Origin: Limnanthes douglasii subsp. nivea
Lineage: Eukaryota > Streptophyta > Magnoliopsida > Brassicales > Limnanthaceae
DNA length: 64,000 bases
Assembly: GCA_036936605.1 (NCBI GenBank)
Contig: JAUPFV010000001.1
Span: 156,211,187 to 156,275,186, forward strand
Direction of reading: 5' to 3'
The notes beneath the pieces were generated by a model. That model made no database searches, was not told where the DNA came from, and was given only the letters and a program-made list of their open reading frames with translations. The translations under genes and the position numbers were made by a program. Positions 24,030 to 35,467 of this stretch are shown in pieces. Positions within the stretch are counted from its first letter, which is position 1. Each line of letters starts with the position of its first letter.

Positions 24030-24591
24030 GGAACTTCATATCTTAAAAAAATAATAGATGGCTAGCTTAAAAAAATGATAAAACAATCTTAATTGGATTT
24101 AAGGTCTTTTTTATAATAATAAAAAAATATCTCTTTAAACCTCCTATTTATTAATTTGATTGTTTTATGCCAATAAATAAATACATTATTAAGGTACCGG
24201 TTCATAAATTTTGATCGTTACATACTCTTTCTAAATATATATTGCATCTTTAATCAAACAATTAATAAAAACAAAAACAATATTAATAAAAATTAAATTA
24301 CTTTTTATATACGTTTAAGTTATCTTGTCTTTAGATCCACCATATTGTTTTAAAAAAAGTTTGATCTTAACACTATTTTGATTAAACATCATGACCGATG
24401 GTCCATATCCGAAAAAAGGGCTCCAAGAAGATGAACTTTCCATCTTCTTACTCAAGTGATTGATCTTTCTTCTCGCTGCTTCCATGGATATTAAGAGCAA
24501 GGTTTTTTCTTTCGACGAAGAGTATCCCAGTCTTCATTCATTCTGAATCCAGCATTGCTAACAGGATCATTCCACAGGAAAAAAATCTTAC

Positions 24592-24676
24592 GTTGATTCA
24601 TATAAGCAACAAGTTGAGTGAAATAATGTAGAGTTGATTCAGTTAAGCAACAAGTTGAGTGAAATAATGTAGAGTT
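24592..24676. repeat. 41-bp tandem duplication inside LINE-3 ORF1
   Basis: Two units of GTTGATTCA-NN-TAAGCAACAAG... with period 41; only two bases differ. It shifts the ORF1 frame. Confidence 0.85.
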
Positions 24677-25622
24677 TATACCTGAATCTGTGAATGAGAA
24701 ACAATATCATGTTTCCATTCAATTTGCTCAAGAAACGAAGGATTCGCTTTTGGCAAATGCTAGAACAACTCTTATCGGAAAATTCACAAACGGTACTCCA
24801 AAGAAAACTGTACTTGAGGACTTCTTCTATTCATTCAAATTCAATGGTTGTTTTAACTGGAAAACATGGAATTCATGGCATATTCTAATAGAATTTAACC
24901 TGAATATTGACGTTATCAAACTATGACAGAAGTGTATTTGGAATGTCGACGGTGCTGTTATGAGAATTCTAAGGTGGTGCTCGGGTTTTAATGGTAAAAA
25001 AAGAGCCCCATGGCTCTGGTTTGGGTCAGAATTCAGAGGCTCCCTAAATTCTTGTATAATGAAGGACTTATGTCGAACTGGACATCTCAAAGAAACTTCA
25101 CAGCAAATTATGGGTTGGTTTTGGTTCAAACGATGCTTGTTGGCTTAATTTGAGTTAAAAAATTTCGTTCGTACTACATACATTGTAATCATATTGGGCA
25201 TTGCATAAAAGATTGTAACAAGATCAAGAAAGGGGATACCGATGGAAAGAAAGACAGTTCTTAAGGAAAAATTGATAATATTTAATCTTACAAGAACAAC
25301 CAGGTCCAAATTGTTGAAGAACATACTCATCTTACAACTTTTCAAGTTAATCTGTCTAAAAATAAAAATGTTAATAGGCATGAACCTAGATAAATAGATT
25401 AAACAATTCATCAATTGAAACAGACTCATGATCAGAGAAATCCTTAAGGAAGGAAAGAGCTTGAAACAAGATCTCTTGATCCTTAAAATGGTGGCAGTAA
25501 CCATATATCTCTTTTAAGGAATAATTTGGATCAAGATCTTCTTGATCCTGGCTTCAAAACTATATTGAAAAAGAAGTTATCATCTGCAAAGAAATACAAG
25601 AAGCAAAGTAAAGCCATTATAG

Positions 25623-25645
25623 GGTCCTTGAAGTATTCAGGGACC
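25623..25645 (+). promoter_or_regulatory. Predicted RNA hairpin upstream of the ORF1/ORF2 stop-start, LINE-3
   Basis: Arms GGTCCTTGAA and TTCAGGGACC pair over 10 bp, with one G-U, around loop GTA. The stem ends 28 nt before the ATGA at 25,674. The element is otherwise heavily decayed, so survival of a 10-bp stem is notable. Function inferred. Confidence 0.45.
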
Positions 25646-25673
25646 AAAAATAGATACAAATCTCTATCTGATA

Positions 25674-28600
25674 ATGATAAAGATGCTTAACTGGAATGCT
25701 CGCGACATCAGTCCCATCCTAACAGTGTGTAGACTGATCTTTATTGTTAAGATGGAGCATGTTAAGATTATTGCCATTCAAGAACTTATGACTTCTTCAA
25801 ATAAGATAAGTAATTTTGCTATTAAATTGGGTTTTGATCACTTTACTTCTAACTGTTCTAATAAAATCGGGATGATTTGGACTGCTGATTCTAGTATTAG
25901 TATCATTGCTAATACAGATCAGTGTTTGCATATGAATGTTACTTATTCTGACATTGATAAACCATTCTTTCTCTCCATGGTTTATGCTAAGTGTCAGAGG
26001 AGTCAAAGACTAAGTCTATGAGAGATGCTTAGGAATGAAGTTATTTATTATAGTTGTTGGATTACTATAGGGGACTTCAACATTATTACTAATTCTGAGG
26101 AGAAAATGGGGTGTTCCACCACTAATCATAATGGCATGGAAGACTTCTTAGATATGATTAGAGAATGCAGCTTGGAAGATGATGGGTATATTGGGCACAA
26201 GTTTACTTGGAATAAAGGGACTAGATGAAAAAGGCTGGACAGGGTCTTGGTTAACAATGTTTGGGCTGATAGCTTCTCTAGGACTCAGGTTCATCGCATG
26301 GTCAGAACTTGTTCTCACGATGCTCCTCTACTTATTATTGCTACTCAAAACAACTCAAACAGTTTTCATTGCAAAAAGAGTTTTAAATTCATGAATATGT
26401 GGACCAACTATCATTCATTTCTTTCTCTTGTGAGACAGAATTGGAATATTAAATGTAATGATGATCTAAATTAAGTGTTTTATTTTAAGTTAAAACTACT
26501 TAAGAAATGTAAATGATTGGAATACTAACCAGTTTGGAAATGTTTTAAGTAAGTTGAAAGACACTGAAAGGAATGTTGAGGCCATGGAAAAGCTCCACAT
26601 GCTGCAAAATAATAATGTTTCTAAGTGTAATCTAAATAAAGCTGTTAGTTTTCATATTAAAGCTTTAAGGAATGAGGAAGAGTTCTGGAAGTAGAAATGT
26701 TATAACTTTTCGCTTAAAGTCAGCGACCGTAACACGAAAGCCTTCCATGCTTTTTCTAATAAGAAGAAAAGAAGAAATGTTATTCATGGGATCTATGTTG
26801 ACAACAAATGGATTAATGAAGTTGATAGCACTGGAAAGTCAGCTGAGGAGTACTTCAAATAAGTGTTTAACTTCCAATCCTTACAAATATCTGACTAAGG
26901 AGCACTCTAATATGCAGGACAGTATGTTTAAACTTATCCCTAAGCTTATTACTGAGGATGATAATAACATGATGCTTAATTTTTCTAGTGAGGATGAGAT
27001 TTGGTAAACCATCAATACTATGAGCAAAGATAGTGTTACTGGTATTGATGGTTACAATATTACTTTCTATATTTCCTATTGGTCCATCATTAAAAAGGAT
27101 TTGTGTATTGCTATAAAAATCTTACCTTAAAGGACATCAAATTCCTTCTGGCATCTTTGCCACTGGTATTTGCCTGATTCTTAAGAATGGTGATCCTGTT
27201 AAATGGAGCAACTATAGGCCTATTAGCATGTGCTCCATTCTTAACAGAATGTTATCCAAGTTTCTTAACACCATGCTTGCCAATCTCCTGCCCAAAATCA
27301 TTTCTAAAAACCAATCCGTTTTTCTTAAATGTAGAAATATTCACAAAAATATTCTAATTGCTAAAGAAATGTTGCATGACATTAACAGAAAACCTAAAAA
27401 ATGCAATATGTTTATTAAGTTAGACATGTCAAAGGGATTTGACAGATTATATTTTCCTTTTATTGTTAAGGTTCTCAAATCTTTTGGCTTTTCTAAGGAG
27501 GTGGTTAACCTTATTTGCAGAATGATTATGAATGTGAATATGTCTATTTTACTAAATTGTAGGATTTTTGGTTACTTTAAGAGAAAAAGAGGCTTGAGAC
27601 AAGGTGACCCTTTGTCTCCAAGCCTCTTTATCATTGGGGAAGAGGTCTTAATACGTGGCCTTAACCACTTGTTCAATAATAACAGAGAGATGATATATGC
27701 ATCTAGAAATAATATGATCATTCCTTGTATTGGTTTTGCTGATAATTTCCTCATTTTCACTAATGCTCTTAAGACTTCTATTAAAAAGCTAATTTGTTTC
27801 CTAGACATATACCAGTCTATTGCAGGGAAATTTATCAATAACAAGAAGACTAAGGTGATTCTGTCTAGCAACACTCATCAAAGAAAAGTTACAAGTTTGT
27901 ATATTCAATCAGTTTTTTCATTTGAAAACCTTCTTACAGCTTATTTAGTGATTAACCTAAACAAGAACAATAAGTAAAATAATTTTAATTCTATGTTGGA
28001 TAAAATAAATGCTAAGATTAGTGCATGGGATTCTAAATTTCTATCTTTTGGGGGTAGGCTCTATCTCATAACTTATGTTCTTATGCATATACCAATGTAT
28101 TGGATTCATAATATTGTTATCCCTAATTGTGTAATTAGCAAGCTTGAAAATATTTTCAATAAATTTTTATGGAGAAGCAAAATTAATGAGGCTACAATTC
28201 ATTGGTTTTCTTGGAATAGGCTTTGCAAGCCTTTTGATGAGGGTGGGCTGAATATCAGAAGTCTTTCTGATATTCAGTCACTCCTTTCTCAGAACTGATG
28301 GTTTAACTACAAGCAAATTGTTAGCTTATGGTCAAACTTAATTAATGACATTTACAATAAAAATTGTCACCCTTTAATTGCTAACACTACTGGCTCTTTA
28401 GTGTGGAAAAGACTTGTGGGTATACAGTTTCAAGCTGAAGCTAACATGAGGTGGATTCTTGGGAAATAGGACATTGATTTTTGGAGGGATGACTGGCACA
28501 ATATTCCTCGTATCATTGATAGCATTAACTTGGAGAACAACTGGTATCTTAGTGCTAAGGTCAATTCCTTTTGGAATGATGAAAGGTGGGACATTACTAG

Positions 28601-29788
28601 CTGTAAGGACTTAATCTCTACTAACAGGGTAAACCAGATTAACCTTTTTAGGATTGACAATCTTAAAGAGGATAAACTTATTTGGAATCTTTCCCCTGAT
28701 TAAAATTTCAACACTAAAGTTATTTGGGAGTTCTCTAGATAACACTATACCAGGTTTGGGCTTTACTGTAAAATTTGGAACTCCATCACTCCAAGGAATA
28801 TTTCTTTCCTTCTTTGGAGAATTATAAAGAGTTTTATGCATATTGATGTTGTTTTAATGATGAGATCTATTAGTATTGCTTCCAAATGTCAATTGTGTCC
28901 TAACTTTGGAAACATTAATCACGTTTTTATAAACTCTTACTTTCCTTGGTATATTTGGGATAATTTTAGCAGTATTTTTAATATTAAAATTAAAAGGTAT
29001 ATGATGTTCCCTCATGTTTCGAGAATCTGGTTTTGGTTCTCAAACATAAGGTTCACATTACCCATGTTTTACCAGCTCTAATATACTGGGTAATTTGGAA
29101 GAACAGAAATGATGTTAAGCATAAAAATACTAAGCAACGTCATGATTCTGTTGTGAATTCGGTCTACAAAATTATCTATGATCTTGAATTTTCTAACAAG
29201 TTATCTCCTAAGAATTGGCTTAATGCTACCAAAGCTGGTAGATTATGGGTTGTTATTCTCAATTAAAAAACAGGAAGATAATGTACCTTAAATGGATGAC
29301 CCCTGCTCATGGAAAGCTCGAATTAAATATGGATGTTGCTTATAATCGTGGGAGAATCCAGTGGTGGTCTCATCATCAGAAACTCCAGCAGTGGGCTGAT
29401 TGTTGGTCAAAGACAAAATTTTGGAAATTTATCCCCCATTGTTGTTGATGCGAGAGCCTTGATGGAGGCCCTTCTTCTTTGTAAAGCTCGTGGCTGGACT
29501 CATGTTGATATTGAGACCGATTGTCTGTCTCTTATCAACATGTTTGGTGAAGGAAAATACCCTTTTCCTCTCTCTTCTACTCTGATTATCTGCAGAATGC
29601 TCCTTGCTCCCAGTATGTTGTTGAAGCACATTTCACGAGTCCAGAATCAAGCAGCTGATTAGATCGCGAAATGGACTTTAAATAGCAAGAAGGATCAAAC
29701 ATTCACTCAGATGAATGCTCCTTCGTTCCTTCTTGCTATTATCAACCTAGAAAGCAACAATCTGGGTTACGTAATCTTTGAAAACTAG
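25674..29788 (+). pseudogene. LINE-3 ORF2 remnant (endonuclease - RT - RNase H)
   Basis: Endonuclease start KMLNWNAR with IIAIQEL at 25,680-25,790, GDFNIITNSEE at about 26,070; RT pieces from 26,700, with a readable 249-codon block at 27,228-27,977 containing LDMSKGFDRL and GLRQGDPLSPSLF. The catalytic FADD box is FADN at about 27,737, so the second catalytic Asp is gone. Zinc-binding region at 28,860-28,960 and RNase H at about 29,290-29,788 (VDARALMEALLLC, VDIETDC, HISRVQNQAAD) follow. More than ten stops and shifts. Confidence 0.8.
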
Positions 29789-31278
29789 GCTCTCGTTTTT
29801 TATATTTCAACTGTAGGTATTTGAGTGCGATGAAGCTTCTTTTGGAGGTTGCATGTTGCTGATTGGAGCCTTGTTCGCTGGGATGAGGAAGATTCTCGAG
29901 ACTGTGGAGACTTATGTTCGATGAAGATTCAAGCAAATTGCTTGATTTTGGTGATTGATGGCTGGGAGATGCTATTCTAGATGGTGGCTTTTTCGATGGC
30001 AGGGGTGTGTAATGGTTTTCGCGTTGCTAATTAGCTTTCAATTTAGGGTTCCTTGCCTTAATTTGGGGATTGATACAATTTAACGGTTTTATTTAGGCTT
30101 TGGGCCTCTTCTTTTATTAGGCTCTCAATTTAAGGCTTGTTTGTTGTAAGACTCTCAATTTAGTAATATATTTGTTAAAAAAACAGACATTATTTTGATT
30201 AATGACGATGAATTTATTGAAAAAAAATTCGTAACTTTGGCTTGTGTAATAAATTTCGCCAATAATTATTACACATTTTAAAGTTTGGTCGAGATTTGAG
30301 TTAATAAATTACAAATAAAAAAAATGGGCAGGGCTAAATTGAGACTCAATTTGGCTATAATGAGACCCTTCTATAATGAGACCCCATTTGGCTATAATGA
30401 GACCCCAAAAAAGACCAATTGACCCGTGATATAAAAGCTGTATTTTCAGCCCAAAAACCTCTTTTCTCTCTTCTCTCTAGCAAAACCTCTCAAAATCCCG
30501 AAAAAGGCAAGATTTCTCAAATCCGACATTACAAACACCTTAAGGTACGAATCCTTTACCTATTCATGTAATTTTTAAGCAATTTACTTTAGTATTTTTA
30601 GTGATATTTAGAGTTTAGGGTTCTGCCTAAAAAGTCTGATTTTCATGTATATGTTGTTGTTTTTTTGAAAAATTAGTTGTAGATTCGTGTTAGTCGATGC
30701 ATTAGGAACGTTTTGGTACCATAGGATTGTTTTTGTGAGTTTTTGGTTCGATTTTCAGATCTAGGGTTTGGGGCTGCTGGAAGTGGAAAATCGCGAACAA
30801 GCACCTCGCAACGCGTGCAAAATCGCTAGGTGTTTGCAATTTTGGTGAAATTCCGAGCTAAGTGTTCGCAATTTCACCAAAGCAGGAAATGCCCCTTTTT
30901 TTGTCAAATTATGATGTTTTTATTCCCAAATTTATTAATGATTTTATTTTTTTTGTATTTTAGCATGTCTCGCACACAGCATACACCTGTTCGACATTCA
31001 GGCTCGAGCCATTAATTGGACACATAGAATACGCGATTTAGCCATTAATTATTTTTTAATTAAATGTGAATATATAGTTATAATTTATTATTTCGTTACT
31101 TATCCAATTATGTGTGATTTTTACTAGTCTATTAATTACTATATTAAACGGATGATTTATTTTTTATTTTTTTCACGGATGGTTTGCTCTTACAAATGAA
31201 GTATATATTAAAAACATTATTTTTAATTTTACATATTCTGTTGTTCTATTGACAAAGTTTAGTTCTTTTTGTCTTTAC

Positions 31279-31293
31279 TACTTCAATAAATCT
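31279..31293. repeat. LINE-6 target-site duplication, left copy
   Basis: TACTTCAATAAATCT, exactly repeated at 34,407-34,421. Joined, the flanks are contiguous inside the TIR transposon. Confidence 0.9.
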
Positions 31294-31567
31294 TTTTTTC
31301 CCCAAGAAAGTGATTTTATTGATGTTGAATAAAGTATTACAACTTCTGTTTTATGGTTCATGTTATGAAGTACATGATACATATTACAGTTCTATCTACT
31401 TTGTTAAAGCTTCTCTCTTGGTTCTTTCTACTGCTTCCTCTCACATCTTCCCTCTTATCTTGTAGCATTTCTTCTTGCTTTGTATATGTTGTGGCTTCCT
31501 AAAACTCCATTGCTATCACCTGTAAAACAGAGAATCATCAGGTCAAGTTTTCAAACTTTCCAAAGTG

Positions 31568-32215
31568 TTAGTTATCTTCAAAAAATCTAAAGTATCCCAT
31601 GCTTAAGGATTCTAGCAATATAATGGCATGTAATTCACGCAAGGAATGATTATGTTCAATTGTAAATTCAGAGTGAATCTTAAGAGCATATTTAGCTATC
31701 CAATCAGCAGCTAAATTATGTTCCCTATATATGTGCCTAAGTGTCATATGTGGTTTAATCAATTTTCTACACCATTGTAAGATTTCCTCTAAGTGCCAAG
31801 GTTACTTTCCTAGAGCTAGCATGTTAAATAAGCTAAGACAGTCTATTTCAACATCTACTAAGGTTAAATTCTGGCTGTTGCAATACATTAAACCATTAAT
31901 AAGGCCTAAGATTTCAGTTGTTAATGCATTACATTTTCCAACTACATCACCTTTAGCAATTAAAAGTGTTCCAATGTTGTTTCGTATAATAAATCCATAG
32001 CTAAATTCACCATTATATAAAGAAGATCCATCACAATTCATTTTGACTCTGTTATGTAATGGTAAAGACCAGGAAATGTACATGAAAGGTTTAGATGATT
32101 TAACATGATTAAAGCAACCTAATTCCTTAGCTAAATGTTTATCTTTTAACCAATGTTTACTTGTTAGGTGTGATGCTGAATCTAAGGATGAGAGTAAATA
32201 ATATGTGATGAACAA
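31568..32215 (-). pseudogene. LINE-6 RNase H remnant of ORF2
   Basis: Minus-strand pieces match the LINE-7 C-terminus: LTSKHWLKDKHLAKEL, MNCDGSS, TTEILGLINGL, VDVEIDCLSLFNML, then HIYREHNLAADWIAKYALK. One frameshift near 31,780. The frame does not continue from the ORF2 ATG at 32,217-32,219, so the deletion left no ORF2 fusion protein. Confidence 0.85.
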
Positions 32216-32235
32216 TCATTTCAAACATTGATTTG

Positions 32236-32252
32236 AGGTTCCTATGGAACCT
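32236..32252 (-). promoter_or_regulatory. Predicted RNA hairpin upstream of the ORF1/ORF2 stop-start, LINE-6
   Basis: On the minus strand AGGTTCCATAGGAACCT: 7-bp perfect stem, loop ATA, ending 16 nt before the ATG at 32,219-32,217. Relative to LINE-1, two stem pairs changed on both sides (A-T to T-A, T-A to C-G), so pairing is kept. Confidence 0.6.
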
Positions 32253-33221
32253 TTAAGATTTCTTGTTCTTGATGTTACTTTACTTCTTACAGATCTTCTA
32301 ACATTAATATTAATAGAGTCTTTTTTAGCTTTCCTTTGTTTTGGTGAGTTTGGTTCACTTAAACTTGATCTTACTAAAGGTATATGTTCTGTTTCTACAA
32401 TATATTCTAGCTCTTCATCAGTTAAAACATTAAATGAGTTATTTAACTTGATAGTTTCAATTTCATTTAATATGTCCTTGTTGGATATTTCAACAGATTC
32501 ATTAAGTTGGTTAAAAATTATTACATTACTACTCTGATGATCAGATGTGTTGAGTGTTTGAGGTAATTCCTTTACATTGTCTGTTTCATTTATATTTGAT
32601 TGTTGAATGTCTACTTCCATAGAAAGTGTATTGGTTATAATATTATTTTCAGGTGCTGTCTTTGCTATTAAGTTTTTATCCATTTCAATTGTTTGATTTT
32701 GATGTTGAAGTGATTCCTTTACATTGTCTGTTTCTTTTAATATTTGATTGTTGAGTGTCTACTTCCATAGCAAGTGTATTGGTTACAATATTATTTTCAG
32801 GTGCTATCTTTGCTATTAATATTTTATCCCTTACAATTGTTTGATTTTTATTATTTTCTTCAGGGTTTTTATCATTAGCTCCATGATCGTGTGAATAATT
32901 TCTGTATGTTCTTTTGGTATCCAAACTTCTTTTGATAGATTTTTCTTGTAACCTCTAGTGTCTCTGTAATTTTTAAGGTTTTGTTCATACTCTTCTTTTT
33001 TACAATTATTCTCTTGATGCCCTATATGTTTACATGTTTTTCAATAGAAAGGTTTTTTCAGGTAAGTAATATTTTGTCAGAAACCATCCTCTTCTCCAAA
33101 TCATGTCCAAATGCTTTGGGGAAGAGGCTTAGAAATATCAGTTAAAACCCAGGCTTTACAATTGTTGTGCACAGCAATGTTGTTTAAAGGCAAATTGCTT
33201 TAGCAATATGGGTTATAGAAT

Positions 33222-33605
33222 TAGTATTATAAAAAATTTCAGGAAGTTTAGGTAATAAAATCCAAAGATGAGTCACAGGTGACTCCTTTTTGGGGTTAAA
33301 TTCTGGTGACCATTTGAGAATTCTAAAGGACAAATTACCTATAGTGAATCAGTATTATAAAAAATTTCAGGAAGTTTAGGTAATGAAATCCAAAGATAAG
33401 TCACAGGTGACTCCTTTTTGGGGTTAAATTCTGGTGACCATTTGAGAATTCTAAAGGACAAATTACCTATAGTGAATCAGTATTATAAAAAATTTCAGGA
33501 AGTTTAGGTAATGAAATCCAAAGATAAGTCACAGGTGACTCCTTTTTGGGGTTAAATTCTGGTGACCATTTGAGAATTCTAAAGGACAAATTACCTATAG
33601 TTCTA
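33222..33605. repeat. Three exact-period 128-bp tandem units in LINE-6 ORF1
   Basis: CAGGAAGTTTAGG recurs at 33,240, 33,368 and 33,496, period 128. Units 2 and 3 look identical; unit 1 differs at a few bases (GTAATAAAA for GTAATGAAA, GATGAG for GATAAG). 128 is not a multiple of three, so ORF1 is shifted. Confidence 0.95.
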
Positions 33606-34406
33606 ACATTTTTACTCCAGAAAGTTTTAACATCTTCAATTTGTTAAGTTCTATAAAGAAGTTCCTATAATCCCATTTATAAATATTGTATGATCCTATA
33701 AATCTAAATGCAGCAACATATGATTTGAACTCGTTGAGATGGGACTCCCAAACGAGAACTTAGCAATCAACACAGTTTTTGAAAGATTAGTTAGAGCCAA
33801 CTTATCTGTTTGCAGAAATGTCACCGACTTGTAGTCTTCATGCTCCTCATGTATGACTCCCTTGTGTATGAACTCCTTTTTGCCTCCAATCATTTCAGCA
33901 AATGAATTGCTTCCATTGTGCTCGAACATCGGGTTCATGACCAGGTTTGGTGAGCTAGAACCCTTCAGTGGCGGAAACTCCTCCTTGTCCATTAGATTTG
34001 AAAGATTCTTATCATACCAGCAAGATTAGAGTTTTCTGGTGGGTTTTTTGTGGATGGATTCTCAGCAAAATCTGCCTTTGCAATTGAAGATCTATCTCTG
34101 TGGTTATTGTTTTGATCGAATGCTTAAAGAAGAAATGACTTTGTGGCTGAAAATTGGAAATCGGCTACTTGGACGATTAGGGTTTGTGAAAGAGGATAAA
34201 AGAGAGAGCTGATAAGAACGATTTCCTCGAGATAAGGAAACGTTCGAAGATCTGAAGTGCAACGGGTGCTACTTGGGCGATATCTTGGGCTATCTTGAAA
34301 ACCCGCCTCGAATCTTGGAGCGTCCCATTATCCTCTCTTCCACCCTAGTTCAAAATTGAATTTTTACTTTTACTTTTAGGCGGTTTAAAAACTATCATCT
34401 CACTAT

Positions 34407-34421
34407 TACTTCAATAAATCT
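34407..34421. repeat. LINE-6 target-site duplication, right copy
   Basis: TACTTCAATAAATCT, identical to 31,279-31,293. Confidence 0.9.
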
Positions 34422-34424
34422 CAT

Positions 34425-35050
34425 ATATTCTTTGACTATTTTAAATTAGAATGAAAATATTTAGAAATTAAATATTACATAATTAATATGTAATATGTAA
34501 TAAAAAAAATTAAATATGCGATATATCTATTTGAGTTTCTTAAACTATAAGAAAAATACTTCGAAAACAAATATATATGTTTGACTCTCTTAAACTATAA
34601 TAAAAAATTTAAAATATAATATATTTGTTTGACTCTCTTAAACTAAAATGAAAAAGATTTAAAAAATAAATATTACATAATAAAAATACAATATATATAT
34701 ATATATATATATATTTTAACTAGCTTAAACTATAAAAAGATTTAGAAAATAAATATCAAATAATAAATATATAATATATTTCTTTGACTATTTTAAACTA
34801 GAATAAAAAAAATTCAAAAAATAAATATTGCATGCAATATATATATTTTTAAATGTGTAAAAAAATTAAAAAAATAAATATTACATAATAAATATGTATT
34901 ATATTTATTTGACTAATTTAAACTAAATATTATATAACTCTTTAATGAAAATGATAGTGATATATTCATCATCTAATAAAAACAGCAAATACAGCAAATA
35001 TATTTAAATTTAATGAAAATATTATATAACTCTTTAATGAAAATGCGATT
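34425..35050. repeat. AT-rich minisatellite-like array inside the TIR transposon
   Basis: Six or seven diverged units of about 70-80 bp with a core like TTTGACTNTTTTAAACTA followed by AAAATAAATATTACATAATA. A (TA)n run sits at about 34,690-34,712. At the right edge ATATTATATAACTCTTTAAT is repeated about 95 bp apart. Confidence 0.6.
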
Positions 35051-35062
35051 TTGTCCAAATCA

Positions 35063-35275
35063 CTAATTCCTTACTCGAGATTTTGAAAAAAAAAACATGC
35101 AATTTTGCGAATTCTGGGTTCGCAGGTCGTCACTTTTATAGCGTAATGAGTTCGAGAATCGCACTGAAAGTAAAAAAATCTCAAAAAAATACTTCATCTT
35201 GGCTTTCGAGATGGTCCACGAACCAATTTCATCGATATTACAGCTAAAATCATCATTCAAGTCGCTCAAATCCAT
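35063..35275 (-). CDS. Small unassigned ORF at the right end of the TIR transposon (70 aa)
   Basis: Starts MDLSDLNDDFSCNIDEIGSW, about 95 bp downstream of a TATATATAAA box and about 155 bp inside the inverted-repeat end. The first half has plausible composition, the second becomes basic and Asn-rich, as expected if a first exon runs into an intron. It could be exon 1 of the transposon's lost gene. No domain recognised. Confidence 0.3.
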   Translation of the reverse strand: MDLSDLNDDFSCNIDEIGSWTISKAKMKYFFEIFLLSVRFSNSLRYKSDDLRTQNSQNCMFFFSKSRVRN

Positions 35276-35467
35276 AAATTTTAGTTTTTTTTAGAATTTT
35301 TGGTATGTTAGAGAGAGAAAGCTTTATGGAGAAAAAGAAGAAAATATTAATTTTTTAATTAAAAATAGGTTTTATATATAAAGGATATATTGGTAATTTT
35401 ACATGAGTTGAAAAAAAATGTTGGATTTGGAGTCTCATTATAGCGAAATGGAATTCCGATATAGCCT

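Larger units (their letters stand above)
24488..25677 (+). pseudogene. LINE-3 ORF1 remnant
   Basis: Begins with an EEYPSLHS motif and KKSY, as in LINE-2 ORF1. An internal 41-bp tandem duplication (24,592-24,676) and many stops break it. The DUF4283-like part lies at 24,690-25,130 (IGKFTNGTPKKT, IEFNLNIDVIK), and a decayed zinc knuckle (HCNHIGHCIKDC) at 25,180-25,220, with the first cysteine apparently lost. Ends at TGA 25,675-25,677 inside ATGA. Confidence 0.7.
24386..30190 (+). mobile_element. LINE-3: decayed full-length family-B LINE
   Basis: Same order as LINE-2 and similar sequence over its whole length, but with dozens of stops and frameshifts. A likely target duplication TATTTTGATTAA lies at 24,374-24,385 and 30,191-30,202; the second copy follows the A-run TTAAAAAAACAGACAT, so the tail is not pure A and the boundary is tentative. 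The 3' UTR (29,789-30,183) ends with AGTAATATATTTG before the A run, like LINE-2. Confidence 0.85.
32216..33992 (-). pseudogene. LINE-6 ORF1 with internal triplication
   Basis: Starts MDKEEFPPLKG at 33,992, as in LINE-7. The N-terminal part is readable to 33,696; then come a triplicated 128-bp block (33,222-33,605), a decayed knuckle region near 33,020-33,050, and an acidic/Asn-rich tail (32,216-32,924) with a repeated stretch MEVD-QQSNI at about 32,600 and 32,750. Ends GSIGTSNQCLK then TGA at 32,216-32,218. Gag-like nucleic-acid-binding protein in intact relatives. Confidence 0.8.
31294..34406 (-). mobile_element. LINE-6: internally deleted family-A LINE, 3.1 kb
   Basis: Minus-strand element with poly(A) at 31,294-31,300 and the 15-bp duplication on both sides. 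Reading leftward: 5' UTR (about 34,406-33,993), ORF1, then a direct join to the RNase H end of ORF2 and the 3' UTR. Compared with LINE-7, about 3.43 kb covering endonuclease, RT and zinc-binding region (LINE-7 38,516 to about 41,946) is missing. The 3' ends of the two copies share ACATCAATAAAAT, then CTTGGG and the A tail. It could only move with enzymes from another copy. Confidence 0.9.
30331..35467. mobile_element. Old terminal-inverted-repeat DNA transposon, interrupted by LINE-6
   Basis: Left end 30,331-30,368 and the reverse complement of the right end (35,430-35,467) agree at about 30 of 38 positions, including GCTATAATGAGAC. Without LINE-6 the element is about 2.0 kb. Each end carries an inward TATA-type sequence: TATAAAAG at 30,430-30,437 and, on the minus strand, TATATATAAA at 35,371-35,380 about 95 bp before a short ORF. 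No transposase was found and no target duplication is visible, so the superfamily is open; the MuDR-like layout of two inward promoters and the GGCTAAATT tip shared with the MULE at 43,203 make a MULE likely. The left part (30,780-30,890) holds a GCG-rich stretch with repeated GTTTGCAATTT/TTCGCAATTT. Confidence 0.55.

Noticed and set aside
30331..35467. Firm MULE call for the second TIR element
   Set aside because: No 9-bp duplication and no transposase; only tips and promoter layout are suggestive.
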